A stretch of 38,641 nucleotides of DNA from Deltaproteobacteria bacterium RIFOXYD12_FULL_55_16 (GCA_001799255.1 MGTC01000045.1:1-38641), one strand, 5' to 3'; positions 28,106 through 36,263 are shown, counted from the first letter of the stretch. Program-made: numbers and translations. Notes: generated by a model not told the origin, from the letters alone.

Positions 28106-29095
28106 TTACTCCCTGTTCTGGTCAAGAACCTTCTTCTGGATGAGCAGCGCATTATTGCCGCGATGCACGCCAGGGGTTCCCATGTATTTTCGTTCTCCGG
28201 CGGTAAAGGCCGGCAGGAGATCGTCGGTGCGGCGTTCCAGCTGGATGATGTCGCCGACCATCAGTTCCATGACCTCGCCAGCGGAGATAGTGGCGTGGCC
28301 CAGTTCCACCACAAAGTCCACCGGGATGTTTTTGATGTTTTCGGAGAGGACGCGTTTGATGTTGATGTCCTCGTCACTTTGCTCCCGCTGGTAGGTGGTT
28401 AACAGTTTGCTCTTGACCGACTCCAGGTTGCTTAAGGGGATGCAGACCGTGATGCTGCCTACGGCTCGATCCATGTCCACATCGTAGCGGTTGATGATCA
28501 CCACATCTTCGGGCTGGCAGATCTTGGCGAACTGCGGATTGATTTCGCTCCTGATGTAATGAACCTTGAGGGGTTGCAAGGAATGCCAGGCCTTTTCCAG
28601 ATCGCTGAGCAGGAGATTTACCACCCGTCTGATCAGCCGCTGTTCGATGGCCGTGAAATCGCGGCCCTCAATGCGGATGTTTCTGGTGCCGGTGCCGCCC
28701 AGGAAGTTTTCTACCAGGGTGAAGACCAGCTTGGGTTCGATGACGATCAGGGCGTTGCCGCGAAAGGGCGCCATCCGGAAGATCTGCAGGCTGCTTGGCA
28801 CAGGCAGGGTGCGGACAAAGGCCCCGAAGCGTTCAAGTTCGAGGGGGGCGGGGGTCAGGTCGATAATCCGGCGCAGGGTGTTGGAAAGTGAGGTGCGAAC
28901 CGCACGCATGAAAGCATCGGAAATTACCTCCATGGCCGGCATCTTGACCTGGACAATCCTTTCCTGTCTGGAGAAATCATAGACCTGGTAGCCCAGGGTT
29001 TCAGCGTCTACAGGTTCTTCGGGCTCTTCGATCTCGCCGCCGGAAATCCCCTTGAGTAGCGCATCAACCTCGTCTTGGCTGAGAATCTGTTCCAT
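28106..29095 (-). CDS. fliM: Flagellar motor switch protein FliM
   Basis: 329 residues. The N-terminal ILSQDEVDALLKGISG is the CheY-binding peptide of FliM; the middle domain carries the CheC-like fold (PVPSSLQIFRMAPFRGNALIVIEPKLVFTLVENFLGG), and the C-terminal SpoA domain contains VVELGHATISAGEVMELMVGDIIQL. It binds phospho-CheY, whose gene lies downstream in the run. Confidence 0.97.
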   Translation of the reverse strand: MEQILSQDEVDALLKGISGGEIEEPEEPVDAETLGYQVYDFSRQERIVQVKMPAMEVISDAFMRAVRTSLSNTLRRIIDLTPAPLELERFGAFVRTLPVPSSLQIFRMAPFRGNALIVIEPKLVFTLVENFLGGTGTRNIRIEGRDFTAIEQRLIRRVVNLLLSDLEKAWHSLQPLKVHYIRSEINPQFAKICQPEDVVIINRYDVDMDRAVGSITVCIPLSNLESVKSKLLTTYQREQSDEDINIKRVLSENIKNIPVDFVVELGHATISAGEVMELMVGDIIQLERRTDDLLPAFTAGERKYMGTPGVHRGNNALLIQKKVLDQNRE

Positions 29096-29163
29096 GGCTC
29101 TCTGCTGGGTGTCGTGGGCTGTTCTTTAATAACGGTTTCGGGTTAGCGTGCAGGGCCAGGGGG

Positions 29164-29667
29164 TTATTGCACGACAAATTCCGTGAAATAAATACCCTTG
29201 ATATGGTCTGGCCGCATGATCTCATTGAAACGTTCCAGCAACTCATCTCTGACCCGGATCTTGCCTTCCGGGGTCATGATTTCTTCAAAGTCAAGGCTGG
29301 TGAGCATCATGATGACCATATCCCGCAGCTTGGGCGCCGCCTTGGTGGCCTTGTCCACGGCCTCCTTGTTTTCAAGCTCAAGTTCGATCTTGAGCTTGAG
29401 ATAGCGTTTGCCTTTCGGGTCTGCCAGATTGACGACAAAGGGCTCCATGACCAGCATTTCTCCGATCACCGGCGCCTCTTCCTTTTTTACCTCTTCATGG
29501 CCCGCAGCCTCTTCCGCCGCTGGTTTGGGGGCCAGGAAGGTCTTGTAGGCGAAAAAGCCGCCGCCGCCGAGGGCAAGAATACCGACGCCAAGGATGATGA
29601 AAAGAAGCATCTTGGATTTCTTTTCCGGAACCTGCTCTGTTGCCTGTGGGTCTTTTTCTGCAGCCAT
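29164..29667 (-). CDS. fliL: Flagellar basal-body protein FliL
   Basis: 167 residues, one membrane segment at about 19-45 (KMLLFIILGVGILALGGGGFFAY), then a periplasmic domain with EPFVVNLADPKGKRYLKLKIELEL and KLRDMVIMMLTSLDFEEI, the FliL signature. It supports stator function. GGGAGATCC precedes the ATG. First gene of the run, 74 bases below the sigma-54 promoter. Confidence 0.95.
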   Translation of the reverse strand: MAAEKDPQATEQVPEKKSKMLLFIILGVGILALGGGGFFAYKTFLAPKPAAEEAAGHEEVKKEEAPVIGEMLVMEPFVVNLADPKGKRYLKLKIELELENKEAVDKATKAAPKLRDMVIMMLTSLDFEEIMTPEGKIRVRDELLERFNEIMRPDHIKGIYFTEFVVQ

Positions 29668-29740
29668 GATTGGATCTCCCTGGAGAAAAGGAAAAGAAGG
29701 CTCGGAAAGATATGAGCTGTCTCTTTAATCTTGATTGTAA

Positions 29741-29756
29741 AGCAAGCATTGTGCCG
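29741..29756 (-). promoter_or_regulatory. Sigma-54 promoter of the fliL-led flagellar run
   Basis: On the minus strand CGGCACAATGCTTGCT matches TGGCACG-N4-TTGCT at 10 of the 12 defined bases, with the same 10-base GG to GC spacing as the amtB promoter. It lies 74 bases before the fliL ATG. Sigma-54 control of middle flagellar genes is known from Vibrio and Pseudomonas (FlrA/FleQ, FlrC/FleR). Confidence 0.78.
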
Positions 29757-30104
29757 CAAGGTTCTTCCTGTTTGTAACAGTATATATAAATTATCGGTAA
29801 TTCAATGTATTTTTGGGAAATATTCAGCAAGGGCGGTATTGTTCTGGAAGTGTTGCCTGGCTATTTTTTGTCATAATTTTGACTTCAAGTCGATGAGGTG
29901 TCAAAAAAACACCGGGAAGGAAGGAATGCCTGCCGGGCAGATAAGGCGCGGGAAAGTATGCTTTACTTTCCCGCCTGAAAAATTTATCGTATTAGTATAT
30001 GGATACTCATCAGCCCCTTATAGCCAAAGGGCGTAAGTTTTGTTTGAGCAGGCAGACTGCTCAACTCAGCTTTATGGGGCGCAGTCATAAAGAGAGGAAC
30101 GGTT
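29757..30104. other. Divergent intergenic region fliL / fabL
   Basis: AT-rich around 29760-29885. A clear hairpin lies at 29948-29974 (GCGGGAAAGTA, 5 nt loop, TACTTTCCCGC, no T-run) and repeat copy 5 at 30023-30073. I see no ORF with coding features and no riboswitch of a family I recognise. Confidence 0.7.
30023..30073 (-). repeat. Dispersed double-hairpin repeat, copy 5 (minus orientation)
   Basis: Reads GCCAAAGGGCGTAAGTTT then TGAGCAGGCAGACTGCTCA and ACTCAGCTTT on the plus strand, the reverse complement of copies 1-4 with several substitutions. The GAGCAG/CTGCTC stem is conserved. It lies 31 bases before the fabL ATG, between its likely promoter and ribosome site. Confidence 0.9.
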
Positions 30105-30857
30105 ATGTACAAGCTGCGGGGAAAAGTGGGCCTGGTAACTGGCAGTTCACGGGGGATCGGCAAGGCGATCGCTCTGCGGCTTGCCGAAAACGGGGTTGAT
30201 CTGGTGGTGAACTATGTGCGTCACCGGCAGGATGCGGAGGCCACCGCCCGGCTGATCGAAGAAAAAGGGGCGCGTTGTCTGGTGGTCAAGGCCAATGTGG
30301 CTAATGATGAAGATCTGCAGGCCATGTTCGCCCTGATTAGAAGCGAGTTCGGCCAGCTTGATTTTCTTATCAGCAATGCCGCCTCCGGCGTTTTGAAACC
30401 GGCGCTTGAGCTGAGCAGCCGCCACTGGAACTGGGCCATGGAGATCAATGCCCGGGCGCTGCTTTCTCTTACCCAGCAGGCGGTGCCGCTCATGGTCAAG
30501 GGAGCCAGGATCATCGCGGTTTCCAGCATGGGGGCGGTGCGGGCCGTGGAGAATTATACGGCGGTTGGGGCCTCCAAGGCGGCGCTTGAATCGCTGGTTC
30601 GCCATCTGGCTGTGGAGCTGGGGCCGATGGGGATCAATGTCAATACCATCAGCGCCGGAGCCGTGGATACCGAGGCCCTGAAAAAATTCCCCAACCGGGA
30701 ACAGATCCTCGCGGGCGCCCTGCAACGGACACCTATGGGGCGACTCACCCTCCCTGAGGATGTGGCGGATGTCGCCCTGTTTTTATGCAGTGATCTGGCC
30801 GCCATGATCCAGGGGCAGACCCTTGTCGTGGATGGTGGCTATTCCATCAGGGCCTGA
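30105..30857 (+). CDS. fabL: Enoyl-[acyl-carrier-protein] reductase III, FabL type
   Basis: SDR of 250 residues catalysing the last step of fatty-acid elongation with NADPH. The cofactor site is TGSSRGIG (12-19), followed by NAASGVLKP, and the catalytic pair is Y151-x6-K158 (YTAVGASK), the spacing of enoyl reductases rather than the Y-x3-K of FabG. The segments AVDTEALKKFPNRE and AAMIQGQTLVVDGG closely follow Bacillus FabL. A GAGAGGA ribosome site precedes the ATG. Followed nine bases later by maf. A less specific SDR oxidoreductase is the fallback call. Confidence 0.85.
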   Translation: MYKLRGKVGLVTGSSRGIGKAIALRLAENGVDLVVNYVRHRQDAEATARLIEEKGARCLVVKANVANDEDLQAMFALIRSEFGQLDFLISNAASGVLKPALELSSRHWNWAMEINARALLSLTQQAVPLMVKGARIIAVSSMGAVRAVENYTAVGASKAALESLVRHLAVELGPMGINVNTISAGAVDTEALKKFPNREQILAGALQRTPMGRLTLPEDVADVALFLCSDLAAMIQGQTLVVDGGYSIRA

Positions 30858-30866
30858 GCGAGATTT

Positions 30867-31466
30867 ATGGAAGCCTTTCAAACCCAGGAGCGGCTTATCC
30901 TGGCCTCTGCTTCGCCCAGGCGGCGTGATTTTCTTACCGATTTGGGCCTGGTCTTTGAGGTAAGGGTGACAGATATCGACGAGACCTTGCAGCCCGGCGA
31001 GCAGCCTGCCGACTTTGTCGCCCGCCTGGCCCAGGAAAAGGCCCAGACCGTTGCCCAGCCTGACGCCTGGGTGCTGGCCGCCGATACCGTGGTGGTGGTG
31101 GATGGGGAGATTCTTGGCAAACCAGGCGATGAGGAGCAGGCCTGCGCCATGCTCATGCGGCTCTCTGGCCGCTGGCATGAGGTGTGGACCGGATTCTCTC
31201 TTTGGCGGCAGGCGACAGGGGAAATGTATACGAAAACCGTCTGCACCAAGGTCAGGTTCCTGCCGCTTGCGCCGGAGTTGTGCCGGGCATACGTCCGCAC
31301 CGGAGAACCTCTGGACAAGGCGGGGGCTTACGGGATTCAGGGCAAGGGTTGTTTCTTGGTTCCGGAGATCAGCGGTTCCTATACCAATGTGGTTGGCCTG
31401 CCTATGGCCGAGGTTCTCGAGGCCTTATTGCACCACAAGGTGATTGCGCCGCAGGAAGGTGGATGA
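30867..31466 (+). CDS. maf: Maf family nucleoside triphosphate pyrophosphatase
   Basis: House-cleaning enzyme that hydrolyses non-canonical or pyrimidine NTPs to NMPs. 199 residues with SASPRRRDFL (14-23), the AADTVVVVDGEILGKP core and DKAGAYGIQGKGC. It lies between fabL and the EAL/HDOD gene with four bases to the latter. YhdE (dTTP/UTP) and YceF (m7GTP) types cannot be separated with certainty; the DTVV and AGAYGIQG motifs favour the YhdE type. Confidence 0.93.
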   Translation: MEAFQTQERLILASASPRRRDFLTDLGLVFEVRVTDIDETLQPGEQPADFVARLAQEKAQTVAQPDAWVLAADTVVVVDGEILGKPGDEEQACAMLMRLSGRWHEVWTGFSLWRQATGEMYTKTVCTKVRFLPLAPELCRAYVRTGEPLDKAGAYGIQGKGCFLVPEISGSYTNVVGLPMAEVLEALLHHKVIAPQEGG

Positions 31467-31470
31467 GAAA

Positions 31471-32718
31471 ATGAAAACAGCCATGGATACCTCAGAGCCG
31501 AACATCTTCGTTGCCCGTCAACCTATCTTCAAAAGGAACAAGGAGGTTTTTGCTTACGAGCTGCTTTTTCGTTCCGGCCTGACAAATTACTTCGACCCCT
31601 TGCAGGACGGGGAAGAGGCCACCTCCAAGGTTATCACCAACAGCTTTCTCCTGATCGGTATTGCCACCATTACTGGAGGGAAAAGGGCCTTCATCAATTT
31701 CAATGAAGAGATGCTGCTAAAGGGCTATCCCTCTCTTTTTCCCAAAGAAATCGCTGTGATTGAGGTGTTGGAGACGGTAGGGGTCACGCCTGAGGTCGTG
31801 CAGGCCTGCGAGAAGCTGGTTGGGGCAGGGTATGTTCTGGCTCTTGATGATTTTCTTTATGAAGATCGTTTTTTGCCGCTGATCAAGCTGGCCAGGATCA
31901 TCAAGTTTGACATTCGCCTGATGAGCTTTGCCGAACTTGAGCGGCAGGTCAAGATTGTCAGTCGTTATGAGGTGAAGCTGCTGGCGGAAAAAATCGAAAC
32001 CATGGCAGAGTTTGAGGCCACCAAGAAGCTGGGCTTTGATCTGTTTCAGGGGTATTTTTTTAGTCGGCCCCAGATTGTGGAGGGGCGGGATATCCCTGGT
32101 TCAAAGCTCCATTACCTTCAGGTGCTGAAAGTCATTCAGGATGAGGATTACGACTTTGCCGAGCTGTCCAAATTTGTCAGCCGGGATGTTTCCCTGGCCT
32201 ACAAACTGCTCAAATATGCGAACTCAGCCTATTTTGCCAGACGGCAGAAGCTGGAGAGCATTGAGATGGCCGTGGCCATGCTGGGGCAGCTTACCTTGAG
32301 GAAATGGCTGTCGCTGATGATGCTTTCCTACCTCGCCGATGACAAGCCCTCCGAGCTGTTGAGCCTGGCTGCTTTTCGGGGCAGCTTTTGCGAACTGATC
32401 GCCGATCAGCTTCTGGGCCGACGCAAGGAGGCGGGGAAGTTTCACACGGTGGGGATGTTCTCCTTGCTCCCCGCCATGCTTGACAAGGCCATGGCGGATA
32501 TCCTGCCGGAGTTGGCCCTGCCCGAAGAGATTCAGGAGGCGTTGCTCGCCGTGGCCGCAACCCCTCTTTCCTTCACCCTTGCCCTGGTTATGGCCTACGA
32601 ACGTGGCGACTGGGACAAGACCATCGAACTGGGAGAAAAACTTGCAGTCAATCTTGAATCCCTGCCCTTGCTCTACGAACAGGCCATTGAAATCGCCCAG
32701 GTACAGCTTACTGATTGA
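31471..32718 (+). CDS. EAL/HDOD two-domain signalling protein (YuxH family)
   Basis: 415 residues from ATG 31471, chosen because GGTGGATGAG precedes it; an upstream TTG at 31444 would overlap maf. The EAL-like domain (about 10-195) is degenerate: the signature is YELLFRS where active enzymes have EALxR, and DDFLYED replaces the DDFGTGYSS-type loop, so c-di-GMP hydrolysis is unlikely. The HDOD domain (about 205-400) carries SRDVSLAYKLLKYANSAYF and lacks the HD-GYP catalytic motif. Such proteins act as c-di-GMP or motility-linked signalling scaffolds. Third gene of the fabL-maf unit. Confidence 0.88.
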   Translation: MKTAMDTSEPNIFVARQPIFKRNKEVFAYELLFRSGLTNYFDPLQDGEEATSKVITNSFLLIGIATITGGKRAFINFNEEMLLKGYPSLFPKEIAVIEVLETVGVTPEVVQACEKLVGAGYVLALDDFLYEDRFLPLIKLARIIKFDIRLMSFAELERQVKIVSRYEVKLLAEKIETMAEFEATKKLGFDLFQGYFFSRPQIVEGRDIPGSKLHYLQVLKVIQDEDYDFAELSKFVSRDVSLAYKLLKYANSAYFARRQKLESIEMAVAMLGQLTLRKWLSLMMLSYLADDKPSELLSLAAFRGSFCELIADQLLGRRKEAGKFHTVGMFSLLPAMLDKAMADILPELALPEEIQEALLAVAATPLSFTLALVMAYERGDWDKTIELGEKLAVNLESLPLLYEQAIEIAQVQLTD

Positions 32719-32729
32719 TCCCGTTCATC

Positions 32730-32880
32730 GTAACTATTCAGCAGCACCATCTCTGCTTTGTCGGCACTACTGCCGACGATTGACAGTCATCGGCCTGCTC
32801 ATGTGCAATAGCACACTTTGCAGACCTCTGGATTTTATGCCCCTTTGGGGTACGCATCTGCGGCACTGCTGAATAGTTAC
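32730..32880. repeat. 151 bp inverted-repeat-bounded structured element
   Basis: The ends GTAACTATTCAGCAG (32730-32744) and CTGCTGAATAGTTAC (32866-32880) are perfect 15 bp inverted repeats. Inside are GTCGGCA-CTAC-TGCCGAC (32760-32777), TGTGC-AATA-GCACA (32802-32815) and a GGATTTTATGCCCC-TTT-GGGG hairpin near 32830-32850, which resembles a module in repeats 6 and 7. There is no ORF and no transposase. It fills the convergent gap between the EAL/HDOD gene and glyS. Confidence 0.85.
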
Positions 32881-32908
32881 CTTCCGTGGTTTTTGTCCCA
32901 TTGCGGCA

Positions 32909-34987
32909 TCAAGCTGAATAGTTACCGGTCATCTTTGAAAAATCGCCGATCTGCAGAAAGAGCCGGGCGATGGCGGTCAGCAGATTCAGGCGGTTGGCGC
33001 GCACCTGCTCATCCTCCACCATGACCATGACTTCGGTGAAAAAGCTGTCAACCGGTTCCTTCATCTTGAGGATCACGGCCATGGCTTTTTCGTACTCGCT
33101 GGCCTCAAGCAGGGGGGTAGCCTCCAGGTGGGCAGCCAGATAGGCCGCCTGGAGTTTTTGTTCAGCAGCCTCGCTGAATAATGCCGGTTGCACCGAGGTT
33201 TCCTGGTTATCCTTGATGATATTGATTACCCGTTTGAAGGCCCCGGCCAGGATGGCAAAGGCTTCCTGGCTGCTGATGGCCATCAGGGCGTTGATCCGGC
33301 GCTGGCAGTCAAGCGGATCATCGAAAGAGACCGAGGTGACCGCTTCCACTGCCTCGGCGGGGATGCCCTGGCCGGTGAGATCGTTGCTGAAACGGCCCTT
33401 GATGAATTCGAGTACGTTGCGGTGGGCCTCGGCCTGGGGAATGGTAAGCTTGTCGCCATAGAGGGAGAGCGCCTCCTCCACGAACTCGGCCAGCGAGAGG
33501 CTGAAGCCCATGGCCTTGATGATATGGAGCAGCCCCAGCGACAGGCGGCGCAGGCCGAAGGGATCGGTGGTGCCGGTGGGTACCTGGCCGATGCCGAAGC
33601 AGCCGGTGATGGAGTCAAGTCTGTCGGCGATGCCGACCAGCGCCCCAGGGATTGAGGAGGGCAATTGGCCTCCGGCCCTGACTGGCAGGTAATGTTCCCG
33701 GATGGCGGTGGCAACCTCCGGCGTTTCTCCGTTGAGCAGGGCGTAATCCTTGCCGATTGCTCCCTGGAGAGTGGGAAATTCCCCAACCATGTCGGTCAAC
33801 AGGTCAGCCTTGGCCAGGCGGGCGGCCCGTTCGGTCTGGGCCAGGTGTTTAGGGGCAAGCCTTCTGGCCAGCAGCCCGGCCAGGGCGGTAACCCTCCTGG
33901 TCTTGTCAAGCATGGTTCCCAGTTTGTGCTGGAAGATGACGCCCGAGAGGTCTTCGACCCGATCCTCCAGGGAGCGGCGCTGGTCTTCCTTGAAGAAGAA
34001 AAAAGCATCTTCCAGCCGTGCCCGGATTACCCGCTGGTGGCCATCGGCGGCAAGCCTGGCATCCCTGGTGTCCGTGTTGTTCACCGCGATGAAATGGGGC
34101 ATGAGTTTGCCTGCGCCATCAACTACGGCAAAGTATTTCTGGTGTTCCCGCATCGAGGTGATCAATACCTCGCGGGGCAGGGCGAGAAAGCGTTCCTCAA
34201 AGGCGCCGCAAAGGGCAAAAGGTTTTTCCACCAGGTTGCAGACCGTGTCTACCAGTTCGTCATCCGCAAGAATTGTTCCGCCCGCCTGCCGGGCCGCCCT
34301 GGTGATCTCGGCAAGAACCGCAGCGCGGCGTTCCTGGGGGTCTACCATGACCTGGGCTGTGCGCAGGGTGTCGACATAGTCGGTAAAACAGGCGGCGGGA
34401 AAAGGCCCGCTGGCCATGAAACGGTGGCCAAGGGTGGTGTTGCCGCTGGTGATGGCATCCATTGAGAAGGAGACCGTCTTGCCGCCATAGACGGCCAGCA
34501 GCCACTGGATCGGGCGGGCAAAGCTGGCGCGACCTGTCCCCCAGCGCATGGATTTCGGGAAATTGAGGCTGGCGACTACCTCCGGCAGCAGATCGGCCAG
34601 GAGTTCTGTGGTTTGCCGACCAATCTCTTCGACGCGCACCATGAGGTACTCGCCCTTTGGTGTTGCTGCGATCTGCAGGGCCTCAACCGCGATCCCTCTG
34701 GTTTTGGCAAAGCCGATGGCTGCCTGAGTAGGCTGGCCATTCTGGTCAAAAGCCGCTTTTTTGGGGGGGCCGAGAATCTCTTCTTTTCGATCCGGTTGGC
34801 GAGCGGCCAGGCCGCTGACCGAGATGGCAAGCCGCCGTGGGGTAGCGGCGGTGCGCAGACTGGAATAGGGGAGGGCCAGGGCGGTGAGCCGGTCGCCAAG
34901 GATTTTTTCCAGTTGGGAAAGAGCCGGCATGATATAGCCAGCCGGGATTTCTTCGGTGCCGATTTCAAAGAGTAGTTCGTGGCGCAT
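32909..34987 (-). CDS. glyS: Glycyl-tRNA synthetase beta subunit
   Basis: Beta chain of the bacterial alpha2-beta2 enzyme, 692 residues, carrying tRNA recognition and a non-catalytic HD domain. Starts MRHELLFEIGTEEIPAGYI, the family hallmark, with KSMRWGTGRASFARPIQW and the C-terminal anticodon-binding DALRxR-like domain (TEVMVMVEDEQVRANRLNLL). Its partner glyQ, usually immediately upstream, is not next to it: the upstream neighbour is a FolE2-family gene. Its C-terminal GNYSA is encoded by a repeat arm. No strong ribosome site precedes the ATG. Confidence 0.96.
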   Translation of the reverse strand: MRHELLFEIGTEEIPAGYIMPALSQLEKILGDRLTALALPYSSLRTAATPRRLAISVSGLAARQPDRKEEILGPPKKAAFDQNGQPTQAAIGFAKTRGIAVEALQIAATPKGEYLMVRVEEIGRQTTELLADLLPEVVASLNFPKSMRWGTGRASFARPIQWLLAVYGGKTVSFSMDAITSGNTTLGHRFMASGPFPAACFTDYVDTLRTAQVMVDPQERRAAVLAEITRAARQAGGTILADDELVDTVCNLVEKPFALCGAFEERFLALPREVLITSMREHQKYFAVVDGAGKLMPHFIAVNNTDTRDARLAADGHQRVIRARLEDAFFFFKEDQRRSLEDRVEDLSGVIFQHKLGTMLDKTRRVTALAGLLARRLAPKHLAQTERAARLAKADLLTDMVGEFPTLQGAIGKDYALLNGETPEVATAIREHYLPVRAGGQLPSSIPGALVGIADRLDSITGCFGIGQVPTGTTDPFGLRRLSLGLLHIIKAMGFSLSLAEFVEEALSLYGDKLTIPQAEAHRNVLEFIKGRFSNDLTGQGIPAEAVEAVTSVSFDDPLDCQRRINALMAISSQEAFAILAGAFKRVINIIKDNQETSVQPALFSEAAEQKLQAAYLAAHLEATPLLEASEYEKAMAVILKMKEPVDSFFTEVMVMVEDEQVRANRLNLLTAIARLFLQIGDFSKMTGNYSA
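32913..32925 (-). repeat. Third arm of the inverted-repeat element, inside the 3' end of glyS
   Basis: GCTGAATAGTTAC, 13 bases identical to the right arm at 32868-32880, in direct orientation 45 bases further on. It encodes most of the last residues of GlyS (GNYSA). Confidence 0.85.
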
Positions 34988-35036
34988 GGGGGCAGTTTCT
35001 CGCGATATTTTTTAACAGTTGGCTTGAGGGAGAGAC

Positions 35037-35807
35037 TCAGGATACGGGCATCTTGTTGTTGGCCGACCATTCCAGAGAGGCAAAGGTATTGTACCCTTGC
35101 GAAAGATTTTCCACCAGGACGGAAAACCAGGCGATGGCCGGTTGGTTTTCCAGCTTGCGGCCCAGGGCCGTGGTAATGCTTTCCACGGAAAGGGTGTATT
35201 CCGTGGCGCAGGTTTTGCTTGTGGGCCAGCAGAGATCGTGTGAGGTTACCTCTTCCACCAGTTGGATGATATCCTCAATCCAGATGAAATGCCTGAAACG
35301 CAGGCGGATGGTGGCTCGGCCCCAGTGGCCGAGGGAGCGCGGCAGGCCCTGCCCGGTCTGGGAGGGAAGCGGCGGGGAAATGGGCACCTGGATTTCCAGG
35401 GTGAGATCGTCGGTTTTATCCAGTGAGCCATGCATGGTGCAGCGGTATTCATTCATGCCCACCGATTGCGCCTGCCCGGAAGATTTCTTTAAAAAGTAGG
35501 GGAAGGTGATTTCCAGGTGGGCGGCTTCCGCCTGAAGCCGGGCCTTCATCTCCTCGAGAATGCGATGAAAACTTTTCAGGTTTATCTCACCCTGAAACCG
35601 GTTGAGGATCTCCACGAACCGGCTCATGTGGGTGCCCTTGAACTGGTGGGGCAGATTGACGTACATGTTGAAGGTGGCCACAGTTTGCTGGGTCTTTCTG
35701 GCTTTGTCCCGGACTGTTACCGGGTAGGAGATGTTCTTGACCCCGACCTTTTTGATGTTGATCCGGCGGTAATCAGGCTGGCCTTGAATGTCTTTCATGT
35801 CGCTCAT
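35037..35807 (-). CDS. FolE2-family (GTP cyclohydrolase IB-like) protein lacking the conserved metal-site residues
   Basis: 256 residues. Family sequence is clear in the first half: INIKKVGVKNISYPVTVRDK, TVATFNMYVNLPHQFKGTHMSRFVEILN, and VGMNEYRCTMHGSL. The catalytic segment normally CPCSK-EIS-x-YGAHNQR is here PPLPSQTGQGLPRSLGH, aligning without gaps so that both the conserved Cys and the His are replaced. The late His of the HNHNAYA segment is also gone (QGYNTFASLEW). It may be a folate-independent or non-enzymatic paralogue, or bind metal differently through the Cys in DLCWPTSKTC. The canonical reaction, GTP to dihydroneopterin triphosphate, is therefore doubtful. Co-directional with glyS, 49 bases apart. 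Confidence 0.8.
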   Translation of the reverse strand: MSDMKDIQGQPDYRRINIKKVGVKNISYPVTVRDKARKTQQTVATFNMYVNLPHQFKGTHMSRFVEILNRFQGEINLKSFHRILEEMKARLQAEAAHLEITFPYFLKKSSGQAQSVGMNEYRCTMHGSLDKTDDLTLEIQVPISPPLPSQTGQGLPRSLGHWGRATIRLRFRHFIWIEDIIQLVEEVTSHDLCWPTSKTCATEYTLSVESITTALGRKLENQPAIAWFSVLVENLSQGYNTFASLEWSANNKMPVS

Positions 35808-35866
35808 TGGCCCCGGTCGCCCAAGAGTTGCCCGTCTGCCCCTTATTCCCTTGGCGGCCCTGTATT

Positions 35867-36217
35867 TCAGGGCAGATGTTTCTTCACTGCGGCCTTGAGC
35901 TCGTCCAAATTGGATGATTTGACGATGTATTCATCGGAGGCCCAGGTGGACAGATTCTGTTTGAATTCCTGATAGGCGGAGCTTAGAATCACCGGCAGGG
36001 CGGGATTTGTCTCCTTGATCTGGCGCAGGACGTCGATTCCGTTGATGCCGGGCATATTGATGTCGAGGATGATCAGATCCGGCAGAATGACCTTCAATTG
36101 AGCCAGGGCTTCTTCTCCAGAGAGAGCCGAGTGAACCTCGTAGCCTTCGTCTTCCAGTTCTTCGCGGTACAGGAGATGGATGCTGTCTTCGTCGTCAACA
36201 AGCAGTATTTTTTTCAT
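35867..36217 (-). CDS. Single-domain response regulator
   Basis: 116 residues from ATG 36217, chosen for the AGGGGAATCC site; an in-frame upstream start at 36244 has none. Receiver fold: acidic residues at 8-10, phospho-acceptor D52 in LIILDINMPGINGIDVLRQI, switch Ser in VILSSAYQEF and Lys in EYIVKSS. No output domain. No cognate kinase is adjacent. It differs from the CheY at 18247 in pocket and surface residues, so a different circuit is likely. Confidence 0.9.
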   Translation of the reverse strand: MKKILLVDDEDSIHLLYREELEDEGYEVHSALSGEEALAQLKVILPDLIILDINMPGINGIDVLRQIKETNPALPVILSSAYQEFKQNLSTWASDEYIVKSSNLDELKAAVKKHLP

Positions 36218-36263
36218 GGATTCCCCTTGACGGACTTGTAACAATCAAAAAACGTAACGGCAA

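Noticed and set aside
29885-30000. c-di-GMP riboswitch in the fliL/fabL gap
   Set aside because: The GGGCAG-like stretch lacks the paired GEMM core; only a simple hairpin at 29948-29974 is supported.
32730-32880. Simple bidirectional terminator between converging genes
   Set aside because: There is no U-run after a stem on either strand, and the perfect far-apart ends with a third arm fit an inserted element better; a termination role is still possible.
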